Assembly: GCF_020618475.1 (NCBI RefSeq)
Contig: NZ_CP085336.1
Span: forward strand, 434,001 to 498,000
Reading direction: 5' to 3'
Source of the DNA: Haladaptatus halobius
GTDB lineage: Archaea > Halobacteriota > Halobacteria > Halobacteriales > Haladaptataceae
Length of the DNA: 64,000 bases
Position 1 is the first letter of the stretch, and every line of letters begins with the position of its first letter. This document shows positions 34,837 to 44,844 of the stretch, one piece after another. A program made the position numbers and the translations under genes. Below the pieces are notes generated by a model, which made no database searches, was not told the DNA's origin, and saw nothing but the letters and a program-made list of their open reading frames with translations.

Positions 34837-37092
34837 ATGACGAATCACGAAAATCACGATCAGCACGAGGGAGACGAGAATAAGGATGAAAGCCCTGCTC
34901 ACCGGGATCTTGATCACGAGCAACCTCATGTCAAGCGGGAACTTCTGGAGGAGGAGGCCCAGTCATCGGCGTCTGCTCACACCGGTCACGAACCAAGCGA
35001 TGTACAAGGCGACAAGGTAGCACACGCTGGTCATGGCGAGCATAATGGCCATGAAGATCACGGCGGCCATGGTGTGAGCCACGTCGGCCACGAGCAGATG
35101 TTCAGAAAGCGGTTCTTCGTGAGTCTCCTACTCTCGATTCCGGTTCTTCTCTATAGCGAAGGACTACAGGAACTGCTAAATTTCTCCATGCCAGCGTTCC
35201 CGGGGAGTGAATGGACTAGCCCCATCTTCGCGGTTATCGTCTTCGCGTACGGTGGAATTCCGTTTATCGAGATGGCTATCCCGGAGCTCCGGACGCGCGC
35301 GCCGGGGATGATGACGCTGATTTCGATGGCGATCATCGTTGCGTTCATCTATAGTCTCGCCACCGTTGTTTTCCTCCCGGGGATGGACTTCTTCTGGGAA
35401 CTGGTGACCCTGATCGATATCATGCTACTGGGCCACTGGATCGAGATGCGCAGCGTCCGACAAGCCTCAGGCGCACTTGATGAACTCGCAAAGTTGTTAC
35501 CTGACACGGCCGAGCGGATCACCGAGAACGGTGGGACGAGGGAAATTCCCGTGAACGACCTTGAAGAGGGGGATCTAGTGCTTGTCCGACCAGGCGCGAG
35601 CATTCCCGCGGACGGCGTCGTCGAGGACGGCGACTCTGACGTCAACGAGGCAATGATCACTGGTGAGTCTCGGCCTGTCTCTAAGGATCCCGGTAAGGAG
35701 GTTATCGGCGGAACGATCAACGGCGAGGGGAGCCTTCGAGTACGCGTTACCGCAACAGGCGACGAATCAACACTCTCGGGAATTATGCGGCTGGTCGAGG
35801 AGGCCCAGACGAGCAAATCCCGTACGCAGATGCTTGCAGATAAGGCCGCTGGCTGGCTGTTCTACGTGGCCGTCACCGCAGCCGCCGTCACTGCCATCGC
35901 ATGGGTAGTCGCCGTTGGCTTCAACGTTGAAGTCATCGAACGGATGGTGACCGTCCTAGTCATCGCCTGTCCACATGCACTCGGACTCGCTATTCCACTT
36001 GTCGTCGCGATCAACACCTCACTAGCAGCTCAGAACGGAATGCTAATCCGTGATCGGATTGCGATGGAAGAAGCACGGGAAGTCGACGTCATCGTCTTTG
36101 ACAAGACAGGGACACTCACTGAGGGCGAACAGGGCGTCGTCGCCGTCGAAACAGTTCCTGGCACTGACGAGGACGAGGCATTGGCATTAACCGCCGCGGT
36201 CGAGGGTGACTCAGAGCATATCATCGCACGGGCAATCCGCGAGGCTGCTGGCGAACGAAACCTAACACTCCCTGAGACGAACGCCTTTGAGGCCATCAAG
36301 GGCCGCGGCGTTCAGGCTACCGTCAACGGTAAGACTGTCCATGTCGGCGGGCCAAATCTCCTCAACCAACTCGGCATCGAACCGTCACCTGAGCTAGCGG
36401 CATTCGCTGAGGAGGCCGGTGGGAATGCTCAGACAGTCATCTACCTCGTCCGCGAGGACGAAGCCGTCGCAGCGATTGCCCTTGCGGATGTGATCCGCGA
36501 GGAGAGCCGGCAGGCCATTGAAGCACTCCACGACATGGACATCGAGGTTGCGATGCTCACGGGCGACTCCGAAGACGTCGCACGCGCGGTGGCCAATGAC
36601 CTCGGGATCGACACCTACTTCGCTGAGGTGCTCCCGGAGGACAAAGACAAGAAGATCGTCGAACTCCAGGAACAGGGCAAGAAGGTCGCGATGGTCGGCG
36701 ACGGCGTGAACGACGCACCTGCGCTGACGCGGGCCGACATCGGCATCGCGATTGGGAGCGGAACCGACGTTGCGGTCGAGGCGGCTGATATCGTGCTCGT
36801 CCAGAACAATCCGCTTGACGTGGTGCGGTTAGTGACGCTCTCACGGAAGAGTTACCGAAAGATGCAGGAAAACCTCGTGTGGGCCGCCGGCTACAACGTC
36901 TTCGCCATCCCGCTGGCGGCGGGCGTGCTCGCGCCGATTGGGATTCTGCTCTCACCGGCGGTCGGGGCAATCCTGATGTCGCTGTCGACGATCATCGTTG
37001 CGATTAACGCGCAATTCCTCCGGCGGATCGACCTGAGCGTGCCGAGCCTGCCGGGACTGTCTGCTCCCACAAAAACACAGCCGGCAGACTAG
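34837..37092 (+). CDS. copB: CopB-type copper-exporting P1B-ATPase
   Basis: A 751-residue P-type ATPase. A His-rich cytoplasmic N-terminus (residues 1-86, with many HxH pairs) replaces the HMA domain. Other landmarks are TGES at 275-278, the metal site CPH at 378-380, phosphorylation motif DKTGT at 422-426 and GDGVNDAP at 621-628. CPH and a His-rich leader define the P1B-3 (CopB) group that exports Cu(II)/Cu(I). The HP motif reads SEHI (459-462), with Ile where Pro is usual. Divergent from a TRASH-domain regulator. Confidence 0.9.
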   Translation: MTNHENHDQHEGDENKDESPAHRDLDHEQPHVKRELLEEEAQSSASAHTGHEPSDVQGDKVAHAGHGEHNGHEDHGGHGVSHVGHEQMFRKRFFVSLLLSIPVLLYSEGLQELLNFSMPAFPGSEWTSPIFAVIVFAYGGIPFIEMAIPELRTRAPGMMTLISMAIIVAFIYSLATVVFLPGMDFFWELVTLIDIMLLGHWIEMRSVRQASGALDELAKLLPDTAERITENGGTREIPVNDLEEGDLVLVRPGASIPADGVVEDGDSDVNEAMITGESRPVSKDPGKEVIGGTINGEGSLRVRVTATGDESTLSGIMRLVEEAQTSKSRTQMLADKAAGWLFYVAVTAAAVTAIAWVVAVGFNVEVIERMVTVLVIACPHALGLAIPLVVAINTSLAAQNGMLIRDRIAMEEAREVDVIVFDKTGTLTEGEQGVVAVETVPGTDEDEALALTAAVEGDSEHIIARAIREAAGERNLTLPETNAFEAIKGRGVQATVNGKTVHVGGPNLLNQLGIEPSPELAAFAEEAGGNAQTVIYLVREDEAVAAIALADVIREESRQAIEALHDMDIEVAMLTGDSEDVARAVANDLGIDTYFAEVLPEDKDKKIVELQEQGKKVAMVGDGVNDAPALTRADIGIAIGSGTDVAVEAADIVLVQNNPLDVVRLVTLSRKSYRKMQENLVWAAGYNVFAIPLAAGVLAPIGILLSPAVGAILMSLSTIIVAINAQFLRRIDLSVPSLPGLSAPTKTQPAD

Positions 37093-37243
37093 TTCCACTG
37101 CGTGTTCCACCAGTTCAGTCCCTGGCGAAGGTGAGTAGTCCAAGAGAAAACCAGATGAATGGTCACTGTCGAATCAATGAGCCAGTGACCATACTCGATA
37201 ACAAATTTAGAAGTCGTTCAATCGAGATAACTAGAAGGAAAAC

Positions 37244-38695
37244 ATGAGTAACCCATTTGTCGTAATCGGTGGGGATGCGGCGGGGATGAGCGCCGCGAGC
37301 AAAGCTAAACGAGATGCGCCCGACCTCAACGTAGTCGTCTTCGAGAAAGGCTCTCGCATCTCTTACGGCGCGTGCGGGCTCCCCTACTACGTAAAGGGAG
37401 AGATCGAATCGCTCGAAGAGCTAATCTCGGTCACGCCAGAAGAAGCGATTCAGGAACGGGGAATCGATCTACGGCTGAGCTACGAGGTAACTGCCATCGA
37501 CCGGAGTACCAAGACTGTCACAGCAGTCTCCCACGAGAATGGAGAGACGGTTGACCAGTCATATGACGACCTCCTCATCGCGACGGGTGCACGAGCTGTC
37601 GTTCCACCTGTTGACGGTCGTGACCTCACCGGTGTGTTCACCCTCCACTCCCTCGATGACGGTCGCGTCCTCCGAGCAGCACTCGAATCCCAGCCGGACA
37701 CTGATTCGCATCCCGTCGAAGAGATCTCTATCCTCGAGTTTCTCCGAACGACGGATCTGGAACGGATTGGGATCATCGGTGGTGGGGTTCTCGGAATTGA
37801 GCTGGCTGAGGCGTTCGCCGCGAACGATCTCGCCGTCCACTTATTCCAACGCGGCACGCACCTACTCAGTCCATTCGGTGAAACAGTTGCGCGTGAAGTC
37901 GAAGATCATCTTCGCGAGTATAGTATTGAACTGTATCTTGAGGCCACCGTCGAACAGTTAGTCGGAGAAAACGAACAGATTGTAGCCGTTGAAACCAGTG
38001 GGGAGACAGTGCCAGTCGACATGGTGGTATTCGCGACGGGGGTCGTCCCAAACGTCAAAATTGCCGCCGACGCAGGGGTTGAACTTGGCCCAACGGGAGC
38101 AATCAGGGCTGATGAGTATGGCCGGACGAACGACGAACATATTTACGCTGCAGGCGACTGTGCCGAAGCGATACACATCGTCACCGGCGACCCAGTTTAC
38201 GCTCCCCTCGCGCTCACCGCAAACCGGCACGGTCGCGCCGTCGGCCAGACCGTCACTGGAACGCCCACGCCAGTCGGGCAGATCGCCGGCACAACCGCGG
38301 TCAAAGCGTTCGACCTCGAAATTGCACGAACGGGAACAATCACATTTGAGGACGAGGCGCGTTCAGCCGGCTTTGACCCCGTCTCACGTGTGATCACTGC
38401 CGGTTCACGTTCAGGATATTATCCTGGCGGATCTCCGATTACCATTGAACTGGTAGGTGATAGGCAAAGCGGTCGGATTCTCGGTGCAGGCATGGTTGGT
38501 AGCGAAGGGGTTGCAAAGCGGATCGATACCGTCGTGACAGCCCTCTCCGCTGAGATGACCGCGACCCAGGTCGAACGCCTCGATCTCTCGTATACCCCAC
38601 CGATCAGCCCAGTTTGGGATCCTGTGCTTATTGCAGCCCGTGTCCTCCAAACGGAACTCGACACACAACTAGCTGAGGGAAACGGCGGGTCGTAG
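37244..38695 (+). CDS. CoA-disulfide reductase / NADH oxidase-like flavoprotein
   Basis: A 483-residue FAD/NAD(P) disulfide oxidoreductase. FAD motif VIGGDAAGMSAA at the N-terminus, the single active-site Cys in YGACGLPYYVKG (near residue 45), NAD motif IGIIGGGVLGIELAEAF and IYAAGDCAEA before the dimerisation domain. One redox Cys marks the CoA-disulfide reductase / NADH oxidase group. It would keep the thiol pool reduced, useful near copper genes because Cu oxidises thiols. It lies downstream of copB with ~150 bp between, so its own promoter is likely. Confidence 0.85.
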   Translation: MSNPFVVIGGDAAGMSAASKAKRDAPDLNVVVFEKGSRISYGACGLPYYVKGEIESLEELISVTPEEAIQERGIDLRLSYEVTAIDRSTKTVTAVSHENGETVDQSYDDLLIATGARAVVPPVDGRDLTGVFTLHSLDDGRVLRAALESQPDTDSHPVEEISILEFLRTTDLERIGIIGGGVLGIELAEAFAANDLAVHLFQRGTHLLSPFGETVAREVEDHLREYSIELYLEATVEQLVGENEQIVAVETSGETVPVDMVVFATGVVPNVKIAADAGVELGPTGAIRADEYGRTNDEHIYAAGDCAEAIHIVTGDPVYAPLALTANRHGRAVGQTVTGTPTPVGQIAGTTAVKAFDLEIARTGTITFEDEARSAGFDPVSRVITAGSRSGYYPGGSPITIELVGDRQSGRILGAGMVGSEGVAKRIDTVVTALSAEMTATQVERLDLSYTPPISPVWDPVLIAARVLQTELDTQLAEGNGGS

Positions 38696-38946
38696 CCTTC
38701 TAGGAGCAGGCGGAGGCGGCAGGCCAGTGACTCGTTTTCAATCCCAACATGAATAAAGCCTCCTATATGTTAATTTATATATGAATATAGATTTCAGAGA
38801 CTCCGTTAAAATATTACTATAGTCATACATTTTTCACGACTATTGATTACCGCCATCACAATATTGGTTTCGAAGGTGTAGGGGTTAATTTCCGCAGTTA
38901 TTTAAAGAGAAAGTGCCTAATAAGATACCTACATTGATATTGTCGT
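38696..38946. other. AT-rich spacer before copZ
   Basis: No gene is seen. AT-rich DNA with several TATA-like runs, for example TTATATATGAATAT near 38773. It likely contains the promoter of the copZ-like gene. Confidence 0.4.
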
Positions 38947-39144
38947 ATGCCAACAACTCTCACCGTTGATGGAATGACCTGTGGTGGTTGTGAAGCGAAT
39001 GTCGTCGATGCACTTGAACGCGTAGAAGGAGTCACGAACGCACAGGCCGACAGAGAAACGAACACTGCAAAAGTCGAGGGAACTGCCGAAAAGGAAGCTC
39101 TCGTCACTGCTGTGGAAGACGCTGGATACGACACCAGCGCTTAG
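38947..39144 (+). CDS. copZ: CopZ-like copper chaperone (HMA domain)
   Basis: A single 65-residue HMA domain with the canonical GMTCGGC metal loop near the N-terminus (residues 9-15) and EDAGYDTSA at the end. It should carry Cu(I) to the ATPases. The CopB pump upstream lacks an HMA domain, and the YPC pump at 11616 has its own chaperone gene, so the partner of this one is uncertain. Confidence 0.85.
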   Translation: MPTTLTVDGMTCGGCEANVVDALERVEGVTNAQADRETNTAKVEGTAEKEALVTAVEDAGYDTSA

Positions 39145-39181
39145 CTAAGCCGAAAACGGATATCAAAGATTACCGAAAACA

Positions 39182-39361
39182 ATGTTAGAAGATAGTATAT
39201 CTCGTCGGAGAGCATTACAAACAGTTGGTGCGGCCAGCGTTGTCGGAATCGCCGGCTGTTCAGGATCACCTGACTCTAACGGTCAGGCTGATCCATATGG
39301 AACGTCCACATCGAGGGACAGTCCAGACGGATCGTCTCAACACCCTCACTTCGAATCATAA
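39182..39361 (+). pseudogene. Lipoprotein N-terminus, truncated
   Basis: From the ATG at 39182 there is a Tat-type leader (SRRRALQTVGAASVVGIAGC) ending in a lipobox Cys, then ~35 residues and a TAA at 39361. The length and leader fit the first part of a halocyanin or similar lipoprotein. The coding sequence is cut around 39320, where a different protein fragment begins in another frame. Confidence 0.55.
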
Positions 39362-39737
39362 AGCCTACCCGATTCTCCATTACTTCTACAGCAGACAACC
39401 TGAACAGGCGTCAGTAATCAGTATTGCAGTTCTCGACGGAGCTTTGACGATACTTCGGTTTGGTGTTGCTGAACAAGATCGGCCAAGTGATCTAATCATC
39501 AGAAACGCACGTGTGAGCGTCCAGAGCTACCTCAATACACTTCACAGTGCGTTTATCGAGCCTGCCGAACACGCTCCTTCCTCGCCAAATCTCGATATAA
39601 TTCGCGAAGCTGGAGTTCCAACTGTATCTGACGAGGAGTTCGGTGCGTCACTTGCGCAATTAGACGAGCGACGGCGAATGCTTCTGGGCCTCGTTGAATC
39701 AGATGCTCGGCAGTGGCCTTCTCAAGACAACAAGTAG
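39322..39737 (+). pseudogene. Cytosolic domain fragment, ion-channel-like
   Basis: About 135 codons starting DRLNTLTSNHKAYPILHYFY and ending in LDERRRMLLGLVESDARQWP. This looks like the soluble C-terminal domain of haloarchaeal two-pore potassium-channel-like proteins. The membrane part is absent and the fragment is fused in sequence to the lipoprotein stub, so it is not expected to be expressed as such. The family call is from memory and tentative. Confidence 0.45.
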
Positions 39738-39844
39738 TGGAAGGATGAATCCAGTGACCTACATTGTCTACCTCATTATTGCCTTCCCTTGTACCTGCAC
39801 ATCGATGGAGAAATGCTTTAGGCCCAAGGTCAAAGGAAAGGGTA

Positions 39845-40360
39845 ATGCAACGTCGCACATTTGTCAAATTACTTGGCTCAAGTGCAATCGGCGGTAGTAC
39901 TACCCTTTCTGGATGTGCTCGCTTGAATCCGTCATCTTCATCAAATAAAGTCCGAATGGTCACAAAGAACCATCAATCGTATTTCGACCCGATTGGACTG
40001 TTCGTCGATCCCGGCGGGACAATTTCATTTGTGATGGAAAGTGGCAATCACTCTGCGACAGCGTATCACAAGCAGTACGGTCTGGCAGAGGAAACCCGGA
40101 TTCCGAAGAGCGCAGAACCCTTTGACAGTGGCGTGATTATTGAGCAGGGAGATACATTCGAGCACACGTTCAACACAAAAGGAACCTACGACTACTACTG
40201 TATTCCACATAAGACGATGAGGATGATTGCTCGGATTGTCGTTGGTGAACCAGGTGGACCAGCTGAAGGAAGTATGCCCCCTGATGGGTCAGTGCCGACG
40301 AGTCAGCAGATCGTCAATAAAGGTACTATAGGTTATGAACAATTCAAACAGAATAATTGA
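39845..40360 (+). CDS. Halocyanin-like blue copper protein (lipoprotein)
   Basis: A 171-residue protein. It has a Tat-lipobox leader (MQRRTFVKLLGSSAIGG, then LSGC), a cupredoxin domain with ESGNHSATAYH (first Cu His) and the C-terminal loop YYCIPHKTMRM (Cys, His and Met ligands). It is a membrane-anchored, periplasm-facing electron carrier. The ATG at 39845 is the start directly preceding the twin-arginine motif. It lies close to CopZ and CopB, so it may depend on their copper balance; a specific electron partner is not evident. Confidence 0.85.
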   Translation: MQRRTFVKLLGSSAIGGSTTLSGCARLNPSSSSNKVRMVTKNHQSYFDPIGLFVDPGGTISFVMESGNHSATAYHKQYGLAEETRIPKSAEPFDSGVIIEQGDTFEHTFNTKGTYDYYCIPHKTMRMIARIVVGEPGGPAEGSMPPDGSVPTSQQIVNKGTIGYEQFKQNN

Positions 40361-40441
40361 CCGCCACCTGGATTGATGACCTAATTATACGCGTACCCAT
40401 TATCGATATTCAGTCTTAGCTCGTGAAATTCTAAACAGTCT

Positions 40442-40870
40442 TTGCTACGGAGTATACTGCTACCGCCAATTTCGTTCACTTCGAGTACAGCGAGTACCAG
40501 TATGCATGGCTTGGCTATTCCTCGGGCTCTGGATCGCCTACCCGGCCCTCACTCGCGGAAGTGCCACATACCATTACCCCCTCGGTTATCTGATTGCGCT
40601 TATTATTCCATCGAGTGTCGGCTATATTATCTGGCGCGATGGCCGTCACGTCCTCCGAGAGATCGCCCAAGATACCGTCGCACGGCGATTCGGATTTGGC
40701 GTGGGTGCCGTTATGGCAGTCTTTTTCATCTTTTCGACGGGAATGCTAGCGCTCGTCCCCGAAGAGGGCATCATTAATGGGCGCTCGACAATTCATACAC
40801 CCACATTTATTGATACCGTCCCCACAGCCAATCCGCTCGTCACCTGGCCAGCAGTCCAATTCTGGTTCCC
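40442..40870 (+). pseudogene. Multi-helix membrane protein, broken at both ends
   Basis: The frame opens without a start codon (FATEYTATANFVHFEYSEYQ), then shifts at 40505-40514, where TGGCT is duplicated. It then continues with helices (WLFLGLWIAYPALTRG, YLIALIIPSSVGYIIW, FGVGAVMAVFFIFSTG) until a transposase fragment at about 40870. Removing one TGGCT restores the frame. The protein is not recognised; its position after a halocyanin suggests an electron-transfer membrane partner. Confidence 0.5.
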
Positions 40871-40874
40871 CGTG

Positions 40875-41467
40875 ATCTCCTCGGCTCGATCGAGGACCGT
40901 CCGGTCGTTGAGCGGCGGCTCCTCTTCCTCGTGGCGACCCAGCGTATTCGGCGGCTCTCGCGGGGCCGACACACCCGCTCGGTCTGCCTGAATCAAAATC
41001 GTCCTCGCAACTTTCTCGATGGTTTCTCTGAGCTCAGCGGTAAACCGGTGGTGCCAGCTCCGCCACAGCGTCGACTGATCGGGTGCAGAGTCGAACCCCA
41101 GTCGATGGCGCAGTGATGGTCGCTATTGCAGGTATGCGGCGAGGGCCATCTCGTGAATCCAGCCGTGGAGTTCTTTGAGCAGAAAGACTCGCATCAGCTG
41201 AGACATCCCGAAGCGTGTTGCTCCTGTATAGCGATCGTGTGGCCGGAATTCGACGTGCGCCAGTGGGAGGTGACAGATGAATCCCTCGACCGATTCGTGG
41301 ACGTCGTGCTCGAACCAGACCGTTGCGACCGTTCGGATATCCGCTTCAAGGCCGTGGAGCGAACTGCAGTCGTACAGCGGTGTCGAGTCGTAGGTGGGCC
41401 CCTCGTAGTACGCGGTTTTTGCGATGGTTCGGAATACAGCACATCGTGACGTCTGAGTCGATGGCAT
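40875..41467 (-). pseudogene. DDE transposase N-terminal fragment with in-frame stop
   Basis: From an ATG at 41467 (MPSTQTSRCAVFRTIAKTAY) the frame gives ~115 residues and a TAG at 41123-41125. It then continues in the same frame with LRHRLGFDSAPDQSTLWRSW and DRTVLDRAEEI, a typical N-terminal half of a haloarchaeal DDE transposase. The catalytic core is missing. The fragment abuts the membrane-protein relic. Confidence 0.6.
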
Positions 41468-41668
41468 CAATTCTGTACTCGTCCGTGGTCAAGTGATTCG
41501 ATACGTGCGATGGGTTCTAGCATTTGCACAGATCTTCCGGTGCATTCTCTCGACATCGAACCGTCTCACCAGTTGCCCGGGTTTTTGTCCTTCGACCTCG
41601 TAGAATGCTATTACATCACAGTGACCAAGGACGGCAAGTCCAACGCCGGTTTTCAATCCAACACAACA

Positions 41669-42316
41669 ATGACTGTCATCGCGGACATTACCGTCCCCGC
41701 AGACGCCTTCGAGTTAGGCCGCGTCCTGCAGGAGTTTCCGGACGTCGAGATCGAACTCGAACGAATCGTACCTCTGCAAGAATCAATCATCCCGCTGTTC
41801 TGGGTCTCCGGCACTGATACCGCGGACATCGAAGCTGCACTAACCGAGAATCAGCACACGGAAAGCGTCGCGCAACTCACGACGACCGACGATAAAACGC
41901 TGTTCGAAGTCCACTGGAGTACCGAGATCAACGGCATTATCGAAGCCCTCATCGACACACGCGCCAAAATTCTCGAAGCGATAGGGGAGGCTGAGACTTG
42001 GGACTTCCGGCTGCGGTTTAGTGATCACGAACAACTCTCCGAGTTCAACATAGCACTCACCGAAGACGGCATTCCCGTCACGTTGCGTCATCTCTACAAT
42101 CCGACCCCACCGGAGGAGACATCGACACTTTCGGACGAGCAACGTGAGGCGATCGTGATGGCGTATCAACACGGATTTTTCGAGGTCCCGAGAGGTATCA
42201 CACTCACCGAGCTTGCTGAAAACATGGAAATCAGCGACAGTGCACTCTCACAGCGAATGCGGCGTGCCCTCGCTATCGTTGTCGAACAGGCCGACGTCTC
42301 CGAATCGATCCCCTGA
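41669..42316 (+). CDS. Bat-type HTH-10 transcriptional regulator
   Basis: A 215-residue protein with the N-terminal MTVIADITVPADAFELGRVL domain of bacterio-opsin-activator relatives and a C-terminal HTH_10 (SDEQREAIVMAYQHGFFEVP, then LAENMEISDSALSQRMRRAL). It regulates unknown targets. The flavoprotein gene at 42521 lies downstream in the same direction and is a candidate. The ATG at 41669 was chosen over one at 41510 because the family begins here. Confidence 0.8.
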   Translation: MTVIADITVPADAFELGRVLQEFPDVEIELERIVPLQESIIPLFWVSGTDTADIEAALTENQHTESVAQLTTTDDKTLFEVHWSTEINGIIEALIDTRAKILEAIGEAETWDFRLRFSDHEQLSEFNIALTEDGIPVTLRHLYNPTPPEETSTLSDEQREAIVMAYQHGFFEVPRGITLTELAENMEISDSALSQRMRRALAIVVEQADVSESIP

Positions 42317-42520
42317 GGCGGTCGGTGACCGCAGAGCCGAGGTACGATACCGAAGGGAGATAGCAAAAAAGACCGGAACGGTCGACTTCGATATCCAGCT
42401 CGTTTCGCCACATTCCAACGACGGTACTGAAGGCAACGGTTGTGCCGGATGCTATCGTATCCTTCCGTCGAAGTGGTCGAATTGCTATCCAGGGACGCAC
42501 TTGACCGAACATGAGCTATC
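42317..42520. other. Short spacer
   Basis: No gene is seen between the Bat-type regulator and the BBE-type oxidoreductase. Confidence 0.4.
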
Positions 42521-43918
42521 ATGTCACTAGAAAAACAATATACAACTGACGAAGCCATCATCGAATTCGCGGGAACACTCCGGGGCACGCTCCTCCGGCC
42601 GGATGACGAGGGCTACGACGAGGCACGGTCAATCTGGAACGCGATGGTCGACAAACACCCGGCACTGATCGCGCAGTGTGCTGGCGCGTCTGACGTCATC
42701 AACGCAGTGACCTTCGCAAAAGAGCAGGACTTCCCCATCTCGGTAAAAGGTGGTGGACACAACATCGCCGGCAGGGCGGTTGAAGACGACGCGCTCATGA
42801 TCGACCTCTCGCCGATGAAATCAGTCCGGGTCGACCCGGACGCGAAGACTGCCCGCGTCGAACCGGGCGTGGTGCTCAACGAACTGGATCACGAGACCCA
42901 GGCGTTCGGCCTCGCCACGCCCGTGGGGTTCAACTCCACGACCGGTATCGCCGGGCTGACGCTCGGCGGCGGATGGGGGTGGCTCTCGCGCAAGCACGGA
43001 TTGACCGTCGACAATCTCCTCTCGGCCGACGTCGTCACTGCCGACGGCGAGCTCGTCCACGCGAGTGAGGACGAGAACGAGGACCTCTTCTGGGGACTGA
43101 GGGGCGGCGGCGGAAACTTCGGGATTGTCACGTCCTTCGAGTTCCAACTGCACGAGGTCGGCCCGACGGTGCTGTCCGGGCCGATCGTCCATCCTTTCGA
43201 GGACACTGCTTCGATCCTCTCGGAGTACCGCGAGTTCGCTGCCAACGCGCCCGAGGAGGCAGCCGTCTGGTTCGTCATCCGACACGCGCCACCCATGGAG
43301 ATCATCCCCGAGGAGTGGCACGGCGAGAAGGTCATTATTCTCGCCGCGTTCTACGGCGGCGAGATGTCCGAAGGTGAGGACGTCCTCCAGCCGTTGCGCG
43401 ACATCGGCGACCCCATCACAGACGCGGTCGGTCCCCACCCATACGCTGGCTGGCAACAGGCGTTCGACGGCCTGGTTCCGGCCGGCAACCGGAATTACTG
43501 GAAGTCCCACAACTTCGTCGAGATGACCGACGGCATGATCGAGACGTTCGTGGAGTTCGGAGAGACGATTCCCTCAGAACTCACGGAGATTGCCTGTGCT
43601 CAACTCGGCGGGGCGGTCAACGACCGGCCGGTCGAAGCGACGGCCTACCCCCACCGCGATGCTGAGTTCGTGATGAACCTCCACACCCAGTGGGAGGACC
43701 CCGAACAGGACGGGGCGTGTATCGCGTGGGCACGCGACATGCACGAGGCGATGACCCCCTACGCGACCGGCGGCGTCTACGCCAACTTCGTCCCCGAAGA
43801 AGTGGGCGACCAGCAGGCCGCCTACCGCGAAAACTACGACCGGCTGGTTGAGGTCAAAAACGAATGGGACCCAGAGAACCTGTTCCGGCTCAACCACAAC
43901 GTCGAACCGACGGAATAA
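42521..43918 (+). CDS. FAD-linked oxidoreductase, berberine-bridge-enzyme family
   Basis: A 465-residue flavoprotein. It has a PP-loop FAD domain with GGGHNIAG, whose His is the likely covalent FAD anchor, and TLGGGWGWLSRKHGLTVDN; the second attachment Cys of bicovalent members is absent. A BBE C-terminal segment (YANFVPEE, then NLFRLNHNVEP) follows. Such enzymes oxidise sugars or alcohols. GC-rich, well-conserved codons and an uninterrupted frame contrast with the decayed genes on both sides. It may be controlled by the upstream HTH-10 gene. Confidence 0.85.
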   Translation: MSLEKQYTTDEAIIEFAGTLRGTLLRPDDEGYDEARSIWNAMVDKHPALIAQCAGASDVINAVTFAKEQDFPISVKGGGHNIAGRAVEDDALMIDLSPMKSVRVDPDAKTARVEPGVVLNELDHETQAFGLATPVGFNSTTGIAGLTLGGGWGWLSRKHGLTVDNLLSADVVTADGELVHASEDENEDLFWGLRGGGGNFGIVTSFEFQLHEVGPTVLSGPIVHPFEDTASILSEYREFAANAPEEAAVWFVIRHAPPMEIIPEEWHGEKVIILAAFYGGEMSEGEDVLQPLRDIGDPITDAVGPHPYAGWQQAFDGLVPAGNRNYWKSHNFVEMTDGMIETFVEFGETIPSELTEIACAQLGGAVNDRPVEATAYPHRDAEFVMNLHTQWEDPEQDGACIAWARDMHEAMTPYATGGVYANFVPEEVGDQQAAYRENYDRLVEVKNEWDPENLFRLNHNVEPTE

Positions 43919-44078
43919 GCGACTCAGCCGCCTGAAAAGGATTCTATCCCTTTTCGCGTTACCAAACACTCCGATAATGTCAGCACTCACAGTCTCGGAT
44001 GATGGACAGTTTTCGGTTCTTTTCAAGCAAATACTGGCTCGATTCATCCGATTCGATAGGAGTCTAATAGACTCACGT

Positions 44079-44675
44079 ATGGCCACGTCAGACCTCACAA
44101 ACCTGCCTGGGATTGGACCAGCCACTGCCGACAAGCTGACCGAAGCTGGCTTTGACTCCTATCTGAAGTCGGCTAGGTACGATTCGTCATGCATAGCTAC
44201 CTGCGAAATTTAGCTTGACAGCCCAAATTTCGCGAGAGACTGTGAATGAGGAATATTACTTGCCCATCATCAGACTCCTATGAGGCGCTGGCCGTCGCGA
44301 GCCCCGGCGAACTCAGCACCACCGCCGACCTCGACGAGAAGACGGCCGCCGACATCATCTAGACTGCGCGCGACGCCGCGGATCTCGGTGACGTCGAAAC
44401 TGGAGCAACCGTGCGGGAACACCGCAAACAGATCAGGAAGCTGAGCTGGCGCATCGACGAGGTCGACGACCTGCTCGGCGGCGGCATCGAAATGCAGTCA
44501 ATCATCAAATTCTACGGCGAGTTCGGCGTCGGCAAATCCCAAATCACCCACCCGTTGTGCGTGAACGTACAACTGCCAGAAACGTACGGTGGACTCGGTG
44601 GACGCGCGATCTTCGTCGATTCTGAAGACACATCCCGTCCTGAACGCATTGATGACATGGTTCGGACGAACCTGA
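44079..44675 (+). pseudogene. radA: radA recombinase paralogue, interrupted and truncated
   Basis: It starts with the RadA N-terminus (LTNLPGIGPATADKLTEAG, DNA-binding HhH). A 110-bp insertion splits it after codon 28 (GACTCCTAT duplicated at 44154 and 44273). It then resumes with ALAVASPGELSTTADLDEKT, an in-frame TAG, and LSWRIDEVDDLLGGGIE, then GEFGVGKSQ (Walker A). It ends abruptly near 44675 after ERIDDMVR. Less than half of the protein remains. A functional chromosomal radA must exist elsewhere. Confidence 0.85.
44163..44272. mobile_element. Small non-autonomous element (MITE-like) with 9-bp target duplication
   Basis: 110 bp inserted between two copies of GACTCCTAT (44154-44162 and 44273-44281). 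Removing the element and one repeat restores the radA reading frame exactly (GFDSY then EALAVASP). The ends are CTGAAGTCGG and CCCATCATCA, imperfectly complementary. It carries no gene, and its transposase source is not identified. Confidence 0.7.
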
Positions 44676-44820
44676 GTTTTAAGATGGTTTTGTCCCAGTA
44701 TTTCACTTACTCTCTACGTCGGTTGCAGCTTCAATTGTACACTCCAACAGCTCGTAACTCACTATTGGATCCTTCTTTAACCCATCCGAATCAATACAAA
44801 TGGTGGTAGCAAACTTTTTA

Positions 44821-44838
44821 TTTAGACTCTTCTAATAC
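44821..44838. promoter_or_regulatory. Candidate DtxR-type operator overlapping the regulator promoter
   Basis: TTTAGACTCTTCTAATAC, with inverted TTAGA/TCTAA arms around 4 bp, ending 6 bp before the ATG at 44845. A TATA-like TTTTTATTTAG directly precedes it, so a bound repressor would block a leaderless promoter. A near match lies at 32293-32310 upstream of a ZIP transporter gene. Confidence 0.55.
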
Positions 44839-44844
44839 TCTTTC

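Noticed and set aside
40931..41116. Plus-strand frame continuing after the membrane-protein relic
   Set aside because: It is the shadow of the transposase fragment on the minus strand.
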